Shown: positions 9,936-18,452 of the stretch, piece by piece
How positions within the stretch are numbered: position 1 is the stretch's first letter
How the letters are laid out: each line of letters opens with the position of its first letter
Origin: Planctomycetota bacterium
GTDB lineage: Bacteria; Planctomycetota; UBA11346
DNA: 39,271 bases
Assembly (NCBI GenBank): GCA_023150565.1
Contig: JAKLKR010000022.1
Location: forward strand, 1-39,271
Direction of reading: 5' to 3'
Translations under genes and position numbers: made by a program
The notes under the pieces: generated by a model
What the model was told of the DNA's origin: nothing
The model's input: only the letters and a program-made list of their open reading frames with translations
The model's database searches: none

Positions 9936-9971
9936 GGGTTTCACCGCGGCGACGCGGCGGCGCGGCGGAAA
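9936..9971. repeat. Single arm of GCG-rich repeat
   Basis: GGGTTTCACCGCGGCGACGC and the following GCGGCGCGGCGGAAATGG match the left arm of the inverted pair at 12533-12622. It lies in the 62-bp gap between two converging genes (stops at 9923 and 9986). Only one arm is present here, so it would not form the same long hairpin, although the GCG units can self-pair weakly. Confidence 0.65.
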
Positions 9972-9985
9972 TGGATCTGCAATCC

Positions 9986-11317
9986 TCAGCCGGTGAAGGT
10001 GACCGCGACCACGTCGGTGAGGACGCTGCGCAGGCGGAGCGGGCAGTCGATCACCACCCGGTCGCCCTCGCGGCGCCAGGCCAGGACGGTGCCGTCGCGC
10101 AGCAGGCGCACCTGGGCCGGATCGGCCACCCCGCTCAGCGCCACCTCGCCGTCATGGTCCCAGAGCAGGTGCAGGTACCAGGTGCTGCCGCGCACCGTCA
10201 CCGGCACGCTGGACTGCTCCGGCCAGGGACCGGGGGCGGTGCCGGACACCGCCTCGGCGGAATGCGCCATCCACGCCTCGACCTCGGCCAGGCGTGCGAA
10301 GCCGGCGGCGGGCAGGGCGCCGGTGGGGCCGGGGCCGACGTTGACCAGGAAGTTGCCGCCCCAGGCGCGCGCCTTGGCCAGCTCGCCCAGCATCCAGCCC
10401 GCCGGCTTGTAGATCTCGTGGCGCAGGTAGCCCCAGGCGCCGTCGTTCCAGATGTGGCAGTATTCCCACCAGCCCTGTGGCCGCTGCTCCGGGAAGCGGC
10501 ACTCGGGAGTGTCGTAGTCGCCGTCGGGAGCCTGCCGGCGGTTGACCACCAGGTGGGGCTGGAAGGTGCGCAGCCACGCGTTGGTGAAGGCGCCCGGGGC
10601 GCTGCCGTCGAGCCACAGCAGGTCGATGCGGCCGTAGCCGGTCAGCAGCTCCTCGAGCTGGCCGCGCACCTGGGCATGGTAGGCGGCCAGCGCCGGCCCG
10701 TCCGCCACCGGTTCGGCCGCCAACGGCTCATGGCGCTGACCCAGGGGCCGGCCGGCAGCGTCCTTCCCGTAGCTCATATGGTGGCGGTTGATGCGCCAGT
10801 CCGGCGGCGAGTAGTAGAGGCCCACCTTGAGCCCGAGCCGGCGGCAGGCCTCGACATACGGGCGCACCAGATCGCGGCCGCCCAGGTGGGTGTGGGTGCC
10901 GAGATCGCTGAACCGGCTCGGCCACAGGGTGTAGCCGTCGTGGTGCTTGCTGGTCAGCACCGCGTAGGTCATCCCCGCGCGCTTGGCCGCCGCCAGCATC
11001 GCCTGCGGGTCCCAGGATGCGGGAGCGAAGCCTTCGGCCTGCTTCCAGTAGTCCTCGGGCGGGATCACCGCCTGCACCGCCGGATGCCCATAGCGCTTCA
11101 CCGTTTCGCCGCGAGAGCCGGGCGGCCGGTACATCATCGACCAGGACAGGTCCCCGTCGCCGCGCACCGACGAGATGCCGAAGTGGATGAACAGCCCCAG
11201 CCCGGCCTGGGCGAACCACTGCGCCTCCGGGTGGCGGGTATGGGTCTTGGCCCCCGCCGCCGGATCGGCATTGCCGATGATGGCGTGCTGGGTGGCGGCA
11301 TCGTGTACATCGCTCAT
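9986..11317 (-). CDS. GH29 alpha-L-fucosidase
   Basis: This 443-residue enzyme hydrolyses alpha-L-fucosides. GH29 hallmarks are present: AQAGLGLFIHFGISSV (about residues 34-49), AGMTYAVLTSKHHDGYTLWPS, the LYYSPPDWRIN block, and IDLLWLDGSAP with the retaining nucleophile Asp237. GGNFLVNVGPGPTG marks the end of the barrel, followed by a beta-sandwich domain to the C-terminus. No signal peptide is visible, so it probably acts in the cytoplasm on imported oligosaccharides. I chose ATG 11315-11317 because AAGGA lies just upstream of it; the frame is open 37 codons further but that stretch contains the operator-promoter region. It is divergent from a LacI-type regulator, which probably controls it. 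Confidence 0.93.
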   Translation of the reverse strand: MSDVHDAATQHAIIGNADPAAGAKTHTRHPEAQWFAQAGLGLFIHFGISSVRGDGDLSWSMMYRPPGSRGETVKRYGHPAVQAVIPPEDYWKQAEGFAPASWDPQAMLAAAKRAGMTYAVLTSKHHDGYTLWPSRFSDLGTHTHLGGRDLVRPYVEACRRLGLKVGLYYSPPDWRINRHHMSYGKDAAGRPLGQRHEPLAAEPVADGPALAAYHAQVRGQLEELLTGYGRIDLLWLDGSAPGAFTNAWLRTFQPHLVVNRRQAPDGDYDTPECRFPEQRPQGWWEYCHIWNDGAWGYLRHEIYKPAGWMLGELAKARAWGGNFLVNVGPGPTGALPAAGFARLAEVEAWMAHSAEAVSGTAPGPWPEQSSVPVTVRGSTWYLHLLWDHDGEVALSGVADPAQVRLLRDGTVLAWRREGDRVVIDCPLRLRSVLTDVVAVTFTG

Positions 11318-11389
11318 GCAGGATCCTTGCTGGCGCCGGGACCCCGGCGATTGCCCGTCCGCACTGAGGGCATCAGCCGGATCTAGCGT

Positions 11390-11407
11390 TATGTTTTCGC
11401 AAACATA
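11390..11407. promoter_or_regulatory. LacI-type palindromic operator
   Basis: TATGTTTTCGCAAACATA is an 18-bp near-perfect palindrome (8 of 9 pairs) with the central CG step typical of LacI/GalR-family operators. It lies between the divergent fucosidase and lacI-family genes, and is conspicuously AT-rich for this genome. It overlaps the predicted -10 of the fucosidase promoter, which suits repression by the adjacent regulator. Confidence 0.75.
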
Positions 11408-11428
11408 GCAATATTTATACGGAGTCAA
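11402..11428 (-). promoter_or_regulatory. Candidate sigma-70 promoter for the fucosidase gene
   Basis: On the minus strand TTGACT (11423-11428) is followed after 15 nt by TATGTT (11402-11407). The spacing is shorter than the optimal 17, so this is tentative. The -10 lies inside the palindromic operator. It would start transcription about 80 nt upstream of the fucosidase ATG. Confidence 0.4.
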
Positions 11429-11489
11429 TGATCCCTCCTGGCTCCATCGGCCGCGGTTGTGGCCCGGTGCCCGGGCCTAGAAGGAGGCC

Positions 11490-12512
11490 ATGGCCACCCG
11501 CTCCGCCGTCACTCAGCGCGAGATAGCCCGCGCCCTCGGGCTCACCCAGATGACGGTGTCGCGCGCCCTCAACGGCAGCGACCTGCTCGCACCCGACACC
11601 CGCGCCCGCATCCTGGCCAAGGCCAGCGAGCTGGGCTACCGCTCCAACGGCCTGGCCAAGCGGGTGCAGGAGAGGCGCTATCGCGGCATGGCCCTGCTCG
11701 GCAGCGAGGCCCGCCCCGGCTACAACATCGGCGAGGAATCCTTCCATCGCGCGGTCGGCACCACCCTCGCCGCCCACCACTGGCACCTCACCCAGGGCTG
11801 GCTGCCGGCCGAGGGCCTGGGCGATGCGCAGGTGGTCCACAGCCTGCTCGATCGCATGCTCGCCGACGCGGTGCTGATCCACGACGTCGGCGAGCAGTCG
11901 CCGCAGGCCGAGGAGCTGCTGCTGCACCACCACATCCCCCGGGTGTGGGTGAACTCGGGCCGGGCGTGGGACGGGGTCGGCTTCGCCGATGCCGACGGCG
12001 CCATGGCCGGGGTCCGCCATCTGCACGGCCAGGGATACCGCCGCCTCGGCCTGGCGATCCCCCATGCACCGACCAGCGAGGACCACATCAGCCTGCGCGA
12101 GCGGGTGCGCGGCTTCGGCGAAGCCTGCCACGCCCTCGGCCTGCCGTCCACGCTCCTCCACCCGCCCGGACGCGTCCCCCTCTGCGAACACCTCGACCAC
12201 CTGCGCCAGCGCTTGGCCGGCCCCGACCGGCCGGACGCGGTGATGTGCTACAGCCCTGAATTCATTGTGCTGCTGCGCATCATCGCGGCCGAGAACGGCT
12301 GGCGCATCGGTCCCGACCTGGGGGTCATCACCTTCGGCCCGGCCGCCAGGACCGTCCTCGACCTGCGCTACACCGCCCTCGACCAGGACTACGCCAGCCT
12401 CGGCCGCGAAGCGGTCGAGATGGCCTGGCGGCTGCTTGAGTCCGGCGACCGCCAGCCGCGGGTGCTGGTGCCGGTGGCCCTGATCAGGCCCGGCAGCACC
12501 ACCACGCGCTGA
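11490..12512 (+). CDS. LacI/GalR-family transcriptional regulator
   Basis: This 340-residue protein has the N-terminal LacI helix-turn-helix (TQREIARALGLTQMTVSRAL, residues 8-27), then the hinge region ARILAKASELGYRSNGLAK. The periplasmic-binding-like effector domain follows, with a typical C-terminal block IGPDLGVITFG and LDQDYASLGREAVEM. It most likely represses the divergent alpha-L-fucosidase in the absence of a sugar inducer, binding the palindrome at 11390-11407; fucose or a fucosyl oligosaccharide is a reasonable guess for inducer. AAGGAGG lies only 2 nt before the ATG, unusually close, but there is no better start nearby. It converges with an AraC gene across a GCG-rich inverted repeat. 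Confidence 0.92.
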   Translation: MATRSAVTQREIARALGLTQMTVSRALNGSDLLAPDTRARILAKASELGYRSNGLAKRVQERRYRGMALLGSEARPGYNIGEESFHRAVGTTLAAHHWHLTQGWLPAEGLGDAQVVHSLLDRMLADAVLIHDVGEQSPQAEELLLHHHIPRVWVNSGRAWDGVGFADADGAMAGVRHLHGQGYRRLGLAIPHAPTSEDHISLRERVRGFGEACHALGLPSTLLHPPGRVPLCEHLDHLRQRLAGPDRPDAVMCYSPEFIVLLRIIAAENGWRIGPDLGVITFGPAARTVLDLRYTALDQDYASLGREAVEMAWRLLESGDRQPRVLVPVALIRPGSTTTR

Positions 12513-12532
12513 CGGTCCGGAAAATCCAAGAC

Positions 12533-12622
12533 GGTTTCACCGCGGCGACACGGCGACGCGGCGGAAGGAAATCCAAAAGCGATCGCCGTATTTCTTCCGC
12601 CGCGCCGCCGCGCCGCCGTGGT
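12533..12622. repeat. GCG-rich inverted repeat, full copy
   Basis: The left arm 12539-12571 (ACCGCGGCGACACGGCGACG continuing into CGGCGGAAGGAAA) pairs with the right arm 12591-12622 across a 19-nt loop, with a few mismatches confined to G/A alternations. It sits between converging lacI-family and araC-family genes, so it may act as a bidirectional transcription terminator. A related single arm occurs at 9936-9971, also at a convergent gene junction. Confidence 0.75.
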
Positions 12623-12664
12623 CGAATCTCTTCCACTTCCGCCGAGTGCCGGTTTCGATCCCCT

Positions 12665-13528
12665 TCAAGTCGCCGCGTTGCGCTGGCGGAAGACGCTGGG
12701 GGTCAGGCCGAGCAGGGCGCGGAAGCGCCGTGCGAACAGGTTGGGATCGCCCCAGCCCACCTGGCGGCCGATGTCGGCCACCGGCGCATCGGTCGACAGC
12801 AGCAGCACCGCCGCGCGCTCGGCTCGCCGGCGCGCCAGCCAGGCCAGGGGCGCGGCGCCGAACAGCACGCGGAAGCGCCGGCAGAGGTGCTCGCGCGAGC
12901 AGCCGGCCCGCGCCGCCAGCTCATCGAGCCCCCAGGCGCGCGCCGGCGCGGCGTCCATCGCCGCCGCCAGCTCCTGCAGCGGGTGGTCGCCGGGCACCGC
13001 CACGTGCCCGCGCGGCAGGTGGCGGGCCAGCCGGCCGAGCACCACGGTGGCGTGGCCGATGGCCTCGGCGCGCGCCAGCAGCGGCTCGCGCCCCCCGCCG
13101 AGCGCGATCATGCGCGCCAGGGCGGCGGACACCGCGCCCAGGTCGTCCTCGTCCAGGCGCAGCCGGCGCACCTGCTGGCCGGGATCGGCGCCCGGGGTGG
13201 GCAGCAGGCGCGCCAGCAGGGGATCGTGCCGCGCCCAGCCCAGCTCGGTGGCGAGCAGGGCCGGCGCCAGGCAGAGGTTGTAGAGGTCGAGGTCGGCGCA
13301 GCCGGTGTAGCCGTGCCACTGCCCGGGATGGACCACCAGCACGTCGCCGCGCGCGATCGCCTCGTCGCCATGGATGGTGCGGTGCACCGCGCCGCCGCCG
13401 ATCACCACCGCGATCTCGTGGAAGGCATGGTCGTGGAAGCCGCTCGGCTCGCTGTGGCGCGGCTGGTTGACGAACAGCTGGGCGCCCAGGGCGGGGATCA
13501 GGCTGGAGCGCAGGCGGGCCACGGCCAT
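12665..13528 (-). CDS. AraC-family transcriptional regulator
   Basis: This 287-residue protein has an N-terminal cupin-like sensor region with FHDHAFHEIAVVIGG (about 31-45) and DVLVVHPGQWHGY. A C-terminal AraC DNA-binding domain of two helix-turn-helix motifs follows (LDELAARAGCSREHLCRRFR and then VADIGRQVGWGDPNLFARRF, ending LLGLTPSVFRQ). It is divergent from the GH106-like glycosidase at 13644 with 115 bp between the starts, so it probably activates that gene in response to a sugar. No strong ribosome site is seen. Confidence 0.92.
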   Translation of the reverse strand: MAVARLRSSLIPALGAQLFVNQPRHSEPSGFHDHAFHEIAVVIGGGAVHRTIHGDEAIARGDVLVVHPGQWHGYTGCADLDLYNLCLAPALLATELGWARHDPLLARLLPTPGADPGQQVRRLRLDEDDLGAVSAALARMIALGGGREPLLARAEAIGHATVVLGRLARHLPRGHVAVPGDHPLQELAAAMDAAPARAWGLDELAARAGCSREHLCRRFRVLFGAAPLAWLARRRAERAAVLLLSTDAPVADIGRQVGWGDPNLFARRFRALLGLTPSVFRQRNAAT

Positions 13529-13533
13529 GCCGG

Positions 13534-13557
13534 CATTCCACCGCCTTGGCCGGAATG
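13534..13557. promoter_or_regulatory. Dyad in araC/GH106 divergent promoter
   Basis: CATTCC (13534-13539) and GGAATG (13552-13557) are 6-bp inverted repeats 12 nt apart, directly upstream of the AraC start. They could be half-sites for an autoregulating protein, but AraC proteins more often use direct repeats, so this is tentative. Confidence 0.3.
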
Positions 13558-13643
13558 ATCAATCCGGTGCTAGCGGCAACCGACCAACCGGCGATTGCCG
13601 GCCAGCCGCCGGCGGCGCATGCTGCGGTCTGACGGAGCCGCCC

Positions 13644-16600
13644 ATGCCCCTGCTCTACCCTACCTCGCGCACCCCCGCCCTCGACCCGCAGACCTTCCGC
13701 GCCCCCGGCGCCGAGTTCCGCGGCGCGCCATTCTGGAGCTGGAACTGCAAGCTCGACGCCCAGCGCCTGATCGAGCAGTTCGACCACCTGGCCGAGATGG
13801 GCATGGGCGGGGCGCACCTGCACTGCCGGGTCGGCCTGGCCACCGAGTACCTGGGCGACGAGTTCATGGCCCTGGTCAGGCAGGTGGTGGCGCACGCCAA
13901 GGCCAAGGGCCTGCGCGCGTTCCTCTACGACGAGGATCGCTGGCCCTCCGGATTCGCCGGCGGGCTGGTGACCGTCAACCCCGAGCACCGCGAGCAGGAG
14001 CTGGTGTTCGCCCGCACCCTGCCCGCCGCCGACGAGGCCGGCGAGGCGATCGGCAAGCGCGGCGCCCCGCGCCAGCTCGCCCGCTACGCGGTGCGGCTGG
14101 CCGGCGGGCGCCTGGCCGCCTACCGCCGCCTGGCCGCGGGCGCCAAGGTGCCCAAGGGCCATGAGGAATGGTTCGCCTGCGCGCGCACCAACGAGCGCCG
14201 CACCTGGTTCAACGGCCAGACCTACGTCGACACCATGAGCCGGCCGGCGATCGAGGAGTTCATCCGCACCACGCACGAGCGCTACCGCGCGGCGGTGGGC
14301 GAGGACTTCGGCGGCGTCATCCCCTCGATCTTCACCGACGAGCCGGCGGTGCGCCCGGCCGAGGCCAAGGCCCGCGCCGAGGACGGCGGGGCGGTGCGCC
14401 TGCCCTGGACCACCACCTTCCCCGACACCTTCGCCGCCGCGCACGGCTTCGACCTGCTCGACCGCCTGCCCGAGCTGTTCTGGGAGGCCGCCGACGGCAG
14501 CCCGGCGCGCACCCGCTGGTGCTTCTTCGACCACGTCGCCAGCCGCTTCGCCGAGGCCTACGCCGGCACCATCGGCGCCTGGTGCGAACGCCACGGCCTG
14601 CTCCACACCGGCCATCTGATGTACGAGGACAGCCTCTCGCACCAGACCGCCTGGGTGGCCGATGCCATGCGCAGCTACCGCGGCTTCCAGCTGCCCGGCA
14701 TCGACACCCTGTGCGACTGCCTGGAGTACACCACCGCCAAGCAGGCCCAGAGCGTGGCGCGGCAGGACGGGCGCGAAGGGCTGATGAGCGAGCTCTACGG
14801 CGTCACCGGCTGGGACTTCGACTTCACCGGCCACAAGCGCCACGGCGACTGGCAGGCGGCGCTGGGCATCACCCTGCGCGTGCACCACCTGGCGTGGGTG
14901 TCGATGGCCGGCGAGGCCAAGCGCGACTACCCGGCGCCGATCGACGAGCACAGCACCTGGTTCCGCGAATACACCCTGGTCGAGGACCACTTCGCCCGTC
15001 TCAACACCGTGCTCACCCGCGGCACCCCGATCTGCCGGGTGGCGGTGGTGCATCCCGTCGAGTCCTCGTGGCTGGCCTGGGGCGACCAGGAGCACTGCGG
15101 CGCCGAGCGCCAGGACCGCGACCGCCAGTTCGCGGACCTGACCAGGTGGCTGCTGCACGGCCTGGTCGACTTCGACTTCCTGTGCGAGGGCCTGCTGCCC
15201 GGCCAGCAGGCGGCGGTGAAGGGCAAGCGCCTGGTGGTGGGGAAGATGGCCTACGACGCGGTGGTGGTGCCCAACCTGCGCACCATCCGCACCTCGACCC
15301 TGAAACTGCTGGAGGCCTTCGCCAAGGCCGGCGGCACGGTGGTGTTCGCCGGCCAGGTCCCCGAGCTGGTCGACGTGCAGCCGAGCGCCAAGGCGGCGCG
15401 CCTGGCCCGGAGCTGCGCCCAGGTGTCGTTCACCCGCTCGGCCATCCTCGACGCGCTGGAAGCGGTGCGCGAACTGGCGGTGATCGGCGCCGACGGCGCC
15501 CCGGTCGACCAGCTGCTCTGCCAGCTGCGCCAGGACGGCGCGGTGCGCCACCTCTTCCTGTGCAACACCAGCCGCGAGCACGCCCACCATGCCCTGGTGT
15601 CGCTGCGCGGCAGCTGGCAGGTCACCCAGCTCGACACCCTCACCGGCGAGCAGCGCGCGCTGGAGTCGGCGTTCCTCCACGGCTGCACCCAGGTGCGCTG
15701 GGCCTGCCCCCAGGCCGGCCACCTGCTGCTGCGCCTGGAGCGCGCCCCCAAGCGCGCCGAGCAGGTGCTCGACCTGGTCCCGCCGGCGCCGCCGCGCCAG
15801 CTCGCCCTGCTCAGCGACCCGGTGCCGGTCGAGCTGTCGGAACCCAACGTGCTGCTGCTCGACCAGGGCGAATTCCGCTTCGACGACGGCGCCTGGGAGC
15901 CGTCCGAGGAGCTGCTGCGCATCGGCAACCTGCTGCGCGCGCGCATCGGCCTGCCGGCGGTGGGCGGCGAGATGGTGCAGCCGTGGTGCGCGCCGCGCCC
16001 GCCGGCCACCCATCGCGTCAGCCTGCGCTTCCGCCTCGACGTGCGCGAGCCGGTGCGCGGCGCGCATCTGGCGCTGGAGCATGCCGGCGACTCGCGCCTG
16101 GTGCTCGACGGCCGGACGGTCGACGCCGCCCCCGACGGCCACTGGGTCGATGCCGCCATCGGCACCATCCCCCTGCCCGACCTCGCCGTCGGCACGCACG
16201 TGCTCGAGGTGACCCAGCCGCTGGGCGCCGCCACCAACCTCGAGTGGATGTACCTGCTCGGCGACTTCAGCGTCACCCTGGCCGGGCGCAGCGCCCACCT
16301 GGGAGCTCCGGTGCGCACGCTGAGCTTCGGCGACTGGACCACCCAGGGCCTGCCCTTCTACGCCGGCAACGTCACCTACCGCTGCCGCTTCCAGGCCGAA
16401 GGCGGCGCCCTGCGCCTGGCGGTGCCGCGCTTCCGCGCCCCGCTGCTGACGGTGGCGGTGGACGGCACACGCGTCGGCCCGCTGGCCTTCCCGCCCTACG
16501 CCCTCGACCTGGGCTCGCCCAAGGCCGGCGCGCACGAGCTGGCGATCACCGCCTTCGGCAGCCGCATCAACAGCTTCGGCGCCCTCCACCATGCCGACCA

Positions 16601-16721
16601 CCACAGCGTGCGCTGGTACGGCCCCCACGCCTGGCGCACCACCGGCGCCGACTGGACCTACAACTACCAGCTGCGGCCCTGCGGGATCATGGGCGCACCG
16701 GCGCTGCTGGCCGGCGGCTGA
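13644..16721 (+). CDS. GH106-like glycoside hydrolase (putative alpha-L-rhamnosidase)
   Basis: This 1025-residue protein starts near its first conserved block: FRGAPFWSWNCKLD (about residues 23-36), DHLAEMGMGGAHLHCRVGL, then a barrel with FLYDEDRWPSG, IPSIFTDEPAV and TGHLMYEDSLSHQ, and a C-terminal jelly-roll galactose-binding-like region (about 780-1000, NLEWMYLLGDF, GLPFYAGNVTYRC). This arrangement resembles the large rhamnosidase-type enzymes of GH106 and its unclassified relatives common in PVC genomes. The rhamnosidase assignment is by resemblance only. No signal peptide is visible, suggesting a cytoplasmic enzyme acting on imported oligosaccharides. GGAG lies 6-7 nt before the ATG. The divergent AraC gene is the likely regulator. 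Confidence 0.78.
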   Translation: MPLLYPTSRTPALDPQTFRAPGAEFRGAPFWSWNCKLDAQRLIEQFDHLAEMGMGGAHLHCRVGLATEYLGDEFMALVRQVVAHAKAKGLRAFLYDEDRWPSGFAGGLVTVNPEHREQELVFARTLPAADEAGEAIGKRGAPRQLARYAVRLAGGRLAAYRRLAAGAKVPKGHEEWFACARTNERRTWFNGQTYVDTMSRPAIEEFIRTTHERYRAAVGEDFGGVIPSIFTDEPAVRPAEAKARAEDGGAVRLPWTTTFPDTFAAAHGFDLLDRLPELFWEAADGSPARTRWCFFDHVASRFAEAYAGTIGAWCERHGLLHTGHLMYEDSLSHQTAWVADAMRSYRGFQLPGIDTLCDCLEYTTAKQAQSVARQDGREGLMSELYGVTGWDFDFTGHKRHGDWQAALGITLRVHHLAWVSMAGEAKRDYPAPIDEHSTWFREYTLVEDHFARLNTVLTRGTPICRVAVVHPVESSWLAWGDQEHCGAERQDRDRQFADLTRWLLHGLVDFDFLCEGLLPGQQAAVKGKRLVVGKMAYDAVVVPNLRTIRTSTLKLLEAFAKAGGTVVFAGQVPELVDVQPSAKAARLARSCAQVSFTRSAILDALEAVRELAVIGADGAPVDQLLCQLRQDGAVRHLFLCNTSREHAHHALVSLRGSWQVTQLDTLTGEQRALESAFLHGCTQVRWACPQAGHLLLRLERAPKRAEQVLDLVPPAPPRQLALLSDPVPVELSEPNVLLLDQGEFRFDDGAWEPSEELLRIGNLLRARIGLPAVGGEMVQPWCAPRPPATHRVSLRFRLDVREPVRGAHLALEHAGDSRLVLDGRTVDAAPDGHWVDAAIGTIPLPDLAVGTHVLEVTQPLGAATNLEWMYLLGDFSVTLAGRSAHLGAPVRTLSFGDWTTQGLPFYAGNVTYRCRFQAEGGALRLAVPRFRAPLLTVAVDGTRVGPLAFPPYALDLGSPKAGAHELAITAFGSRINSFGALHHADHHSVRWYGPHAWRTTGADWTYNYQLRPCGIMGAPALLAGG

Positions 16722-16727
16722 GCGGCC

Positions 16728-17564
16728 TCAGCCCGGCAGGCCGCGGCTGGCGGTGTACCAGGTCGGCTCGGCGCGCTGCTCGCGCCGCCAAGCCGATGGC
16801 GCCATGCCGACCGCCCGGGCGAAAGCGCGGGTGAAGTGAGCCTGGGCGACGAACCCGCAGCGGCGGGCGACCTCGCCCAGGGGCATGTCGGTGCGCGCCA
16901 GCAGGCTGCGCGCCTCGTCCAGGCGCACCTCCATCACCAGCTGCTGCGGGGTGCAACCGCAGTGGGCCTGGCAACGGGCATGCAGGGTCGACGACGACCA
17001 GCCTGCCGCCACGCACAGGTCGGCGATCTCGATCGGGTGGTAGAGGTTGAGCTCGATGTATTCACGCATCCGCTGCAATGGGGCGGGCAGCTCGGTCTGG
17101 GCCTTCCTGCAGGCCAGGAACAGCAGCCGCCCCCAGGCATGGGCGGCAATGGCAGGAAGGGGCGTTCCGCCCCCGCGCACCGCCGTCAGCAGTTCGCGCG
17201 CGAACTGGCGCACCTCGGCCACCTCGGCCACCTGGGTCCAGCGCGGCAGCGGACGCATCACCCCGCGCGGCACCTCGAACCACAGCACCAGGCAGCGGTA
17301 GCCGCTGGCGGGATCGCTGCGCGCGATGGTCTGGTCGCCTACCGCCTGCCACAGCAGGGCGCCGGGGCCGCAGGGCCGCTCGACGCCATCGTCACGCCAC
17401 CAGCCGCCGCCGGCGGTGACCAGCTCGACCCGTTCCCGTCCCGCCTCGATCACCGTCGGGGTGGGCTGGCGGCCACGCGGACAATGGTAGCTGTACACAC
17501 GTACCAGGCGCCGCCGGGCGTCGCCGCAGGGCGTGGGCGGCATGCTGCCCGGCAGGTAGTCCAT
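16728..17564 (-). CDS. AraC-family transcriptional regulator
   Basis: This 278-residue regulator has an N-terminal sensor region (RVELVTAGGGWWRDDG, CGPGALLWQAVGDQT, RCLVLWFEVPRG) and a C-terminal AraC domain: EIADLCVAAGWSSSTLHARC, then LGEVARRCGFVAQAHFTRAF and GMAPSAWRREQ. The start at ATG 17562-17564 is the first with plausible homology; the frame is open much further upstream but overlaps the divergent prepilin gene. No Shine-Dalgarno motif is visible. It converges with the GH106-like gene (6-bp gap) and is divergent from the prepilin-glycosidase operon, its likely target. Confidence 0.9.
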   Translation of the reverse strand: MDYLPGSMPPTPCGDARRRLVRVYSYHCPRGRQPTPTVIEAGRERVELVTAGGGWWRDDGVERPCGPGALLWQAVGDQTIARSDPASGYRCLVLWFEVPRGVMRPLPRWTQVAEVAEVRQFARELLTAVRGGGTPLPAIAAHAWGRLLFLACRKAQTELPAPLQRMREYIELNLYHPIEIADLCVAAGWSSSTLHARCQAHCGCTPQQLVMEVRLDEARSLLARTDMPLGEVARRCGFVAQAHFTRAFARAVGMAPSAWRREQRAEPTWYTASRGLPG

Positions 17565-17643
17565 GCCGCGATGATCGCCGGCCCCGGCGCCGGTTCCAAC
17601 GCCATTCGGATTCCTGGTCAAATTCCGGAGTAGCGGCCCGGGC

Positions 17644-17658
17644 ATCCGGCCTCCGGAT
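17644..17658. promoter_or_regulatory. Short dyad upstream of prepilin gene
   Basis: ATCCGG (17644-17649) and CCGGAT (17653-17658) are exact inverted repeats around CCT, 24 bp before the prepilin start. It could be an operator or a 5'-UTR hairpin. Confidence 0.3.
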
Positions 17659-17681
17659 CGGGTATGCTGGAGGACGACGCC

Positions 17682-18452
17682 ATGCATCCGACCAACCGAC
17701 CCGCCTTCACCCTGATCGAACTGCTGGTGGTGATCGCCATCGTGGCGATCCTCGCCGGCATGCTGCTGCCGGCGGTCAACCTGGTGCGCTCCGCCGCGCA
17801 GTCGGCCACCTGCGGCAACAATCTGCGGCAGATCGGCCTGGCCATGCAGGGCTATGCCATCGACTGGGATGGCCGCATCCCCACCTCGACCGTGCCGTAT
17901 TCCGGACCGGTCAGCCATCCGGCCGACTACTACGCCCCGGATTTCATCTTCTACCAGTGGTACGGACCGTTGCGCCTGCTGCTCGACGGGCGCGAGAGCA
18001 GCGACTGCAGCCGCACCTGGATTTGCCCGCGCAGCAACTTCAGCAGCCGCACCTTCAAGGGATTCGGCCTGAGCTATGCGATGAACGGGGCGCTGCGCAG
18101 CTCCACCGCCAACGACTTCGTGATCCCGGTGGGCTGGTCGGGGTTCCCGCTCGTCAGCGCCGCCCATCCCGCAGATCTCGTCCTGCTGGGCGAGAAATGG
18201 TCGGCCGGCGCCGGCGCCAGCGCGGATTGGAATGGCAGCGTGGTGCCTCCGTATGTGACCGTGCCCAACAGCGGCGACACCGCCGCCTCCAGCGCCAACC
18301 ACTGGGCCCTGCGCATCCGCCACCGCGGGCGCTCCGGCTACCTGTTCGCGGATGGCCACGTCCAGCAGCTGACACCCGGCGAGCGCGTCAACCCGGCCAA
18401 CACCAGCGGCAACCCGTTCGTGTCGCCCAACATCTGGAGCGGCACGCCGTGA
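17682..18452 (+). CDS. Prepilin-like (type II pseudopilin, DUF1559-type) protein with H-X9-DG motif
   Basis: This 256-residue protein has a type IV prepilin leader: the short basic start MHPTNRPA, then [20 protein letters not shown] with cleavage expected between Ala8 and Phe9 and Glu at mature position 5. The C-terminal part carries the H-X9-DG signature (His, nine residues RGRSGYLFA, then DG), characteristic of the prepilin-like family expanded in Planctomycetota and Lentisphaerota. ATG 17682 is preferred over an upstream in-frame ATG at 17664 because GGAGG (17669-17673) lies 8 nt before it. The stop overlaps the GTG start of the downstream glycosidase by 4 bp, so the two are translationally coupled. 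Its role may be attachment or export rather than pilus building. Confidence 0.92.
   Translation: MHPTNRPAFTLIELLVVIAIVAILAGMLLPAVNLVRSAAQSATCGNNLRQIGLAMQGYAIDWDGRIPTSTVPYSGPVSHPADYYAPDFIFYQWYGPLRLLLDGRESSDCSRTWICPRSNFSSRTFKGFGLSYAMNGALRSSTANDFVIPVGWSGFPLVSAAHPADLVLLGEKWSAGAGASADWNGSVVPPYVTVPNSGDTAASSANHWALRIRHRGRSGYLFADGHVQQLTPGERVNPANTSGNPFVSPNIWSGTP

Noticed and set aside
12921..16628. A 1235-codon open frame on the minus strand
   Set aside because: It lies opposite the GH106-like gene, which has clear family motifs; the antisense product has low-complexity composition.
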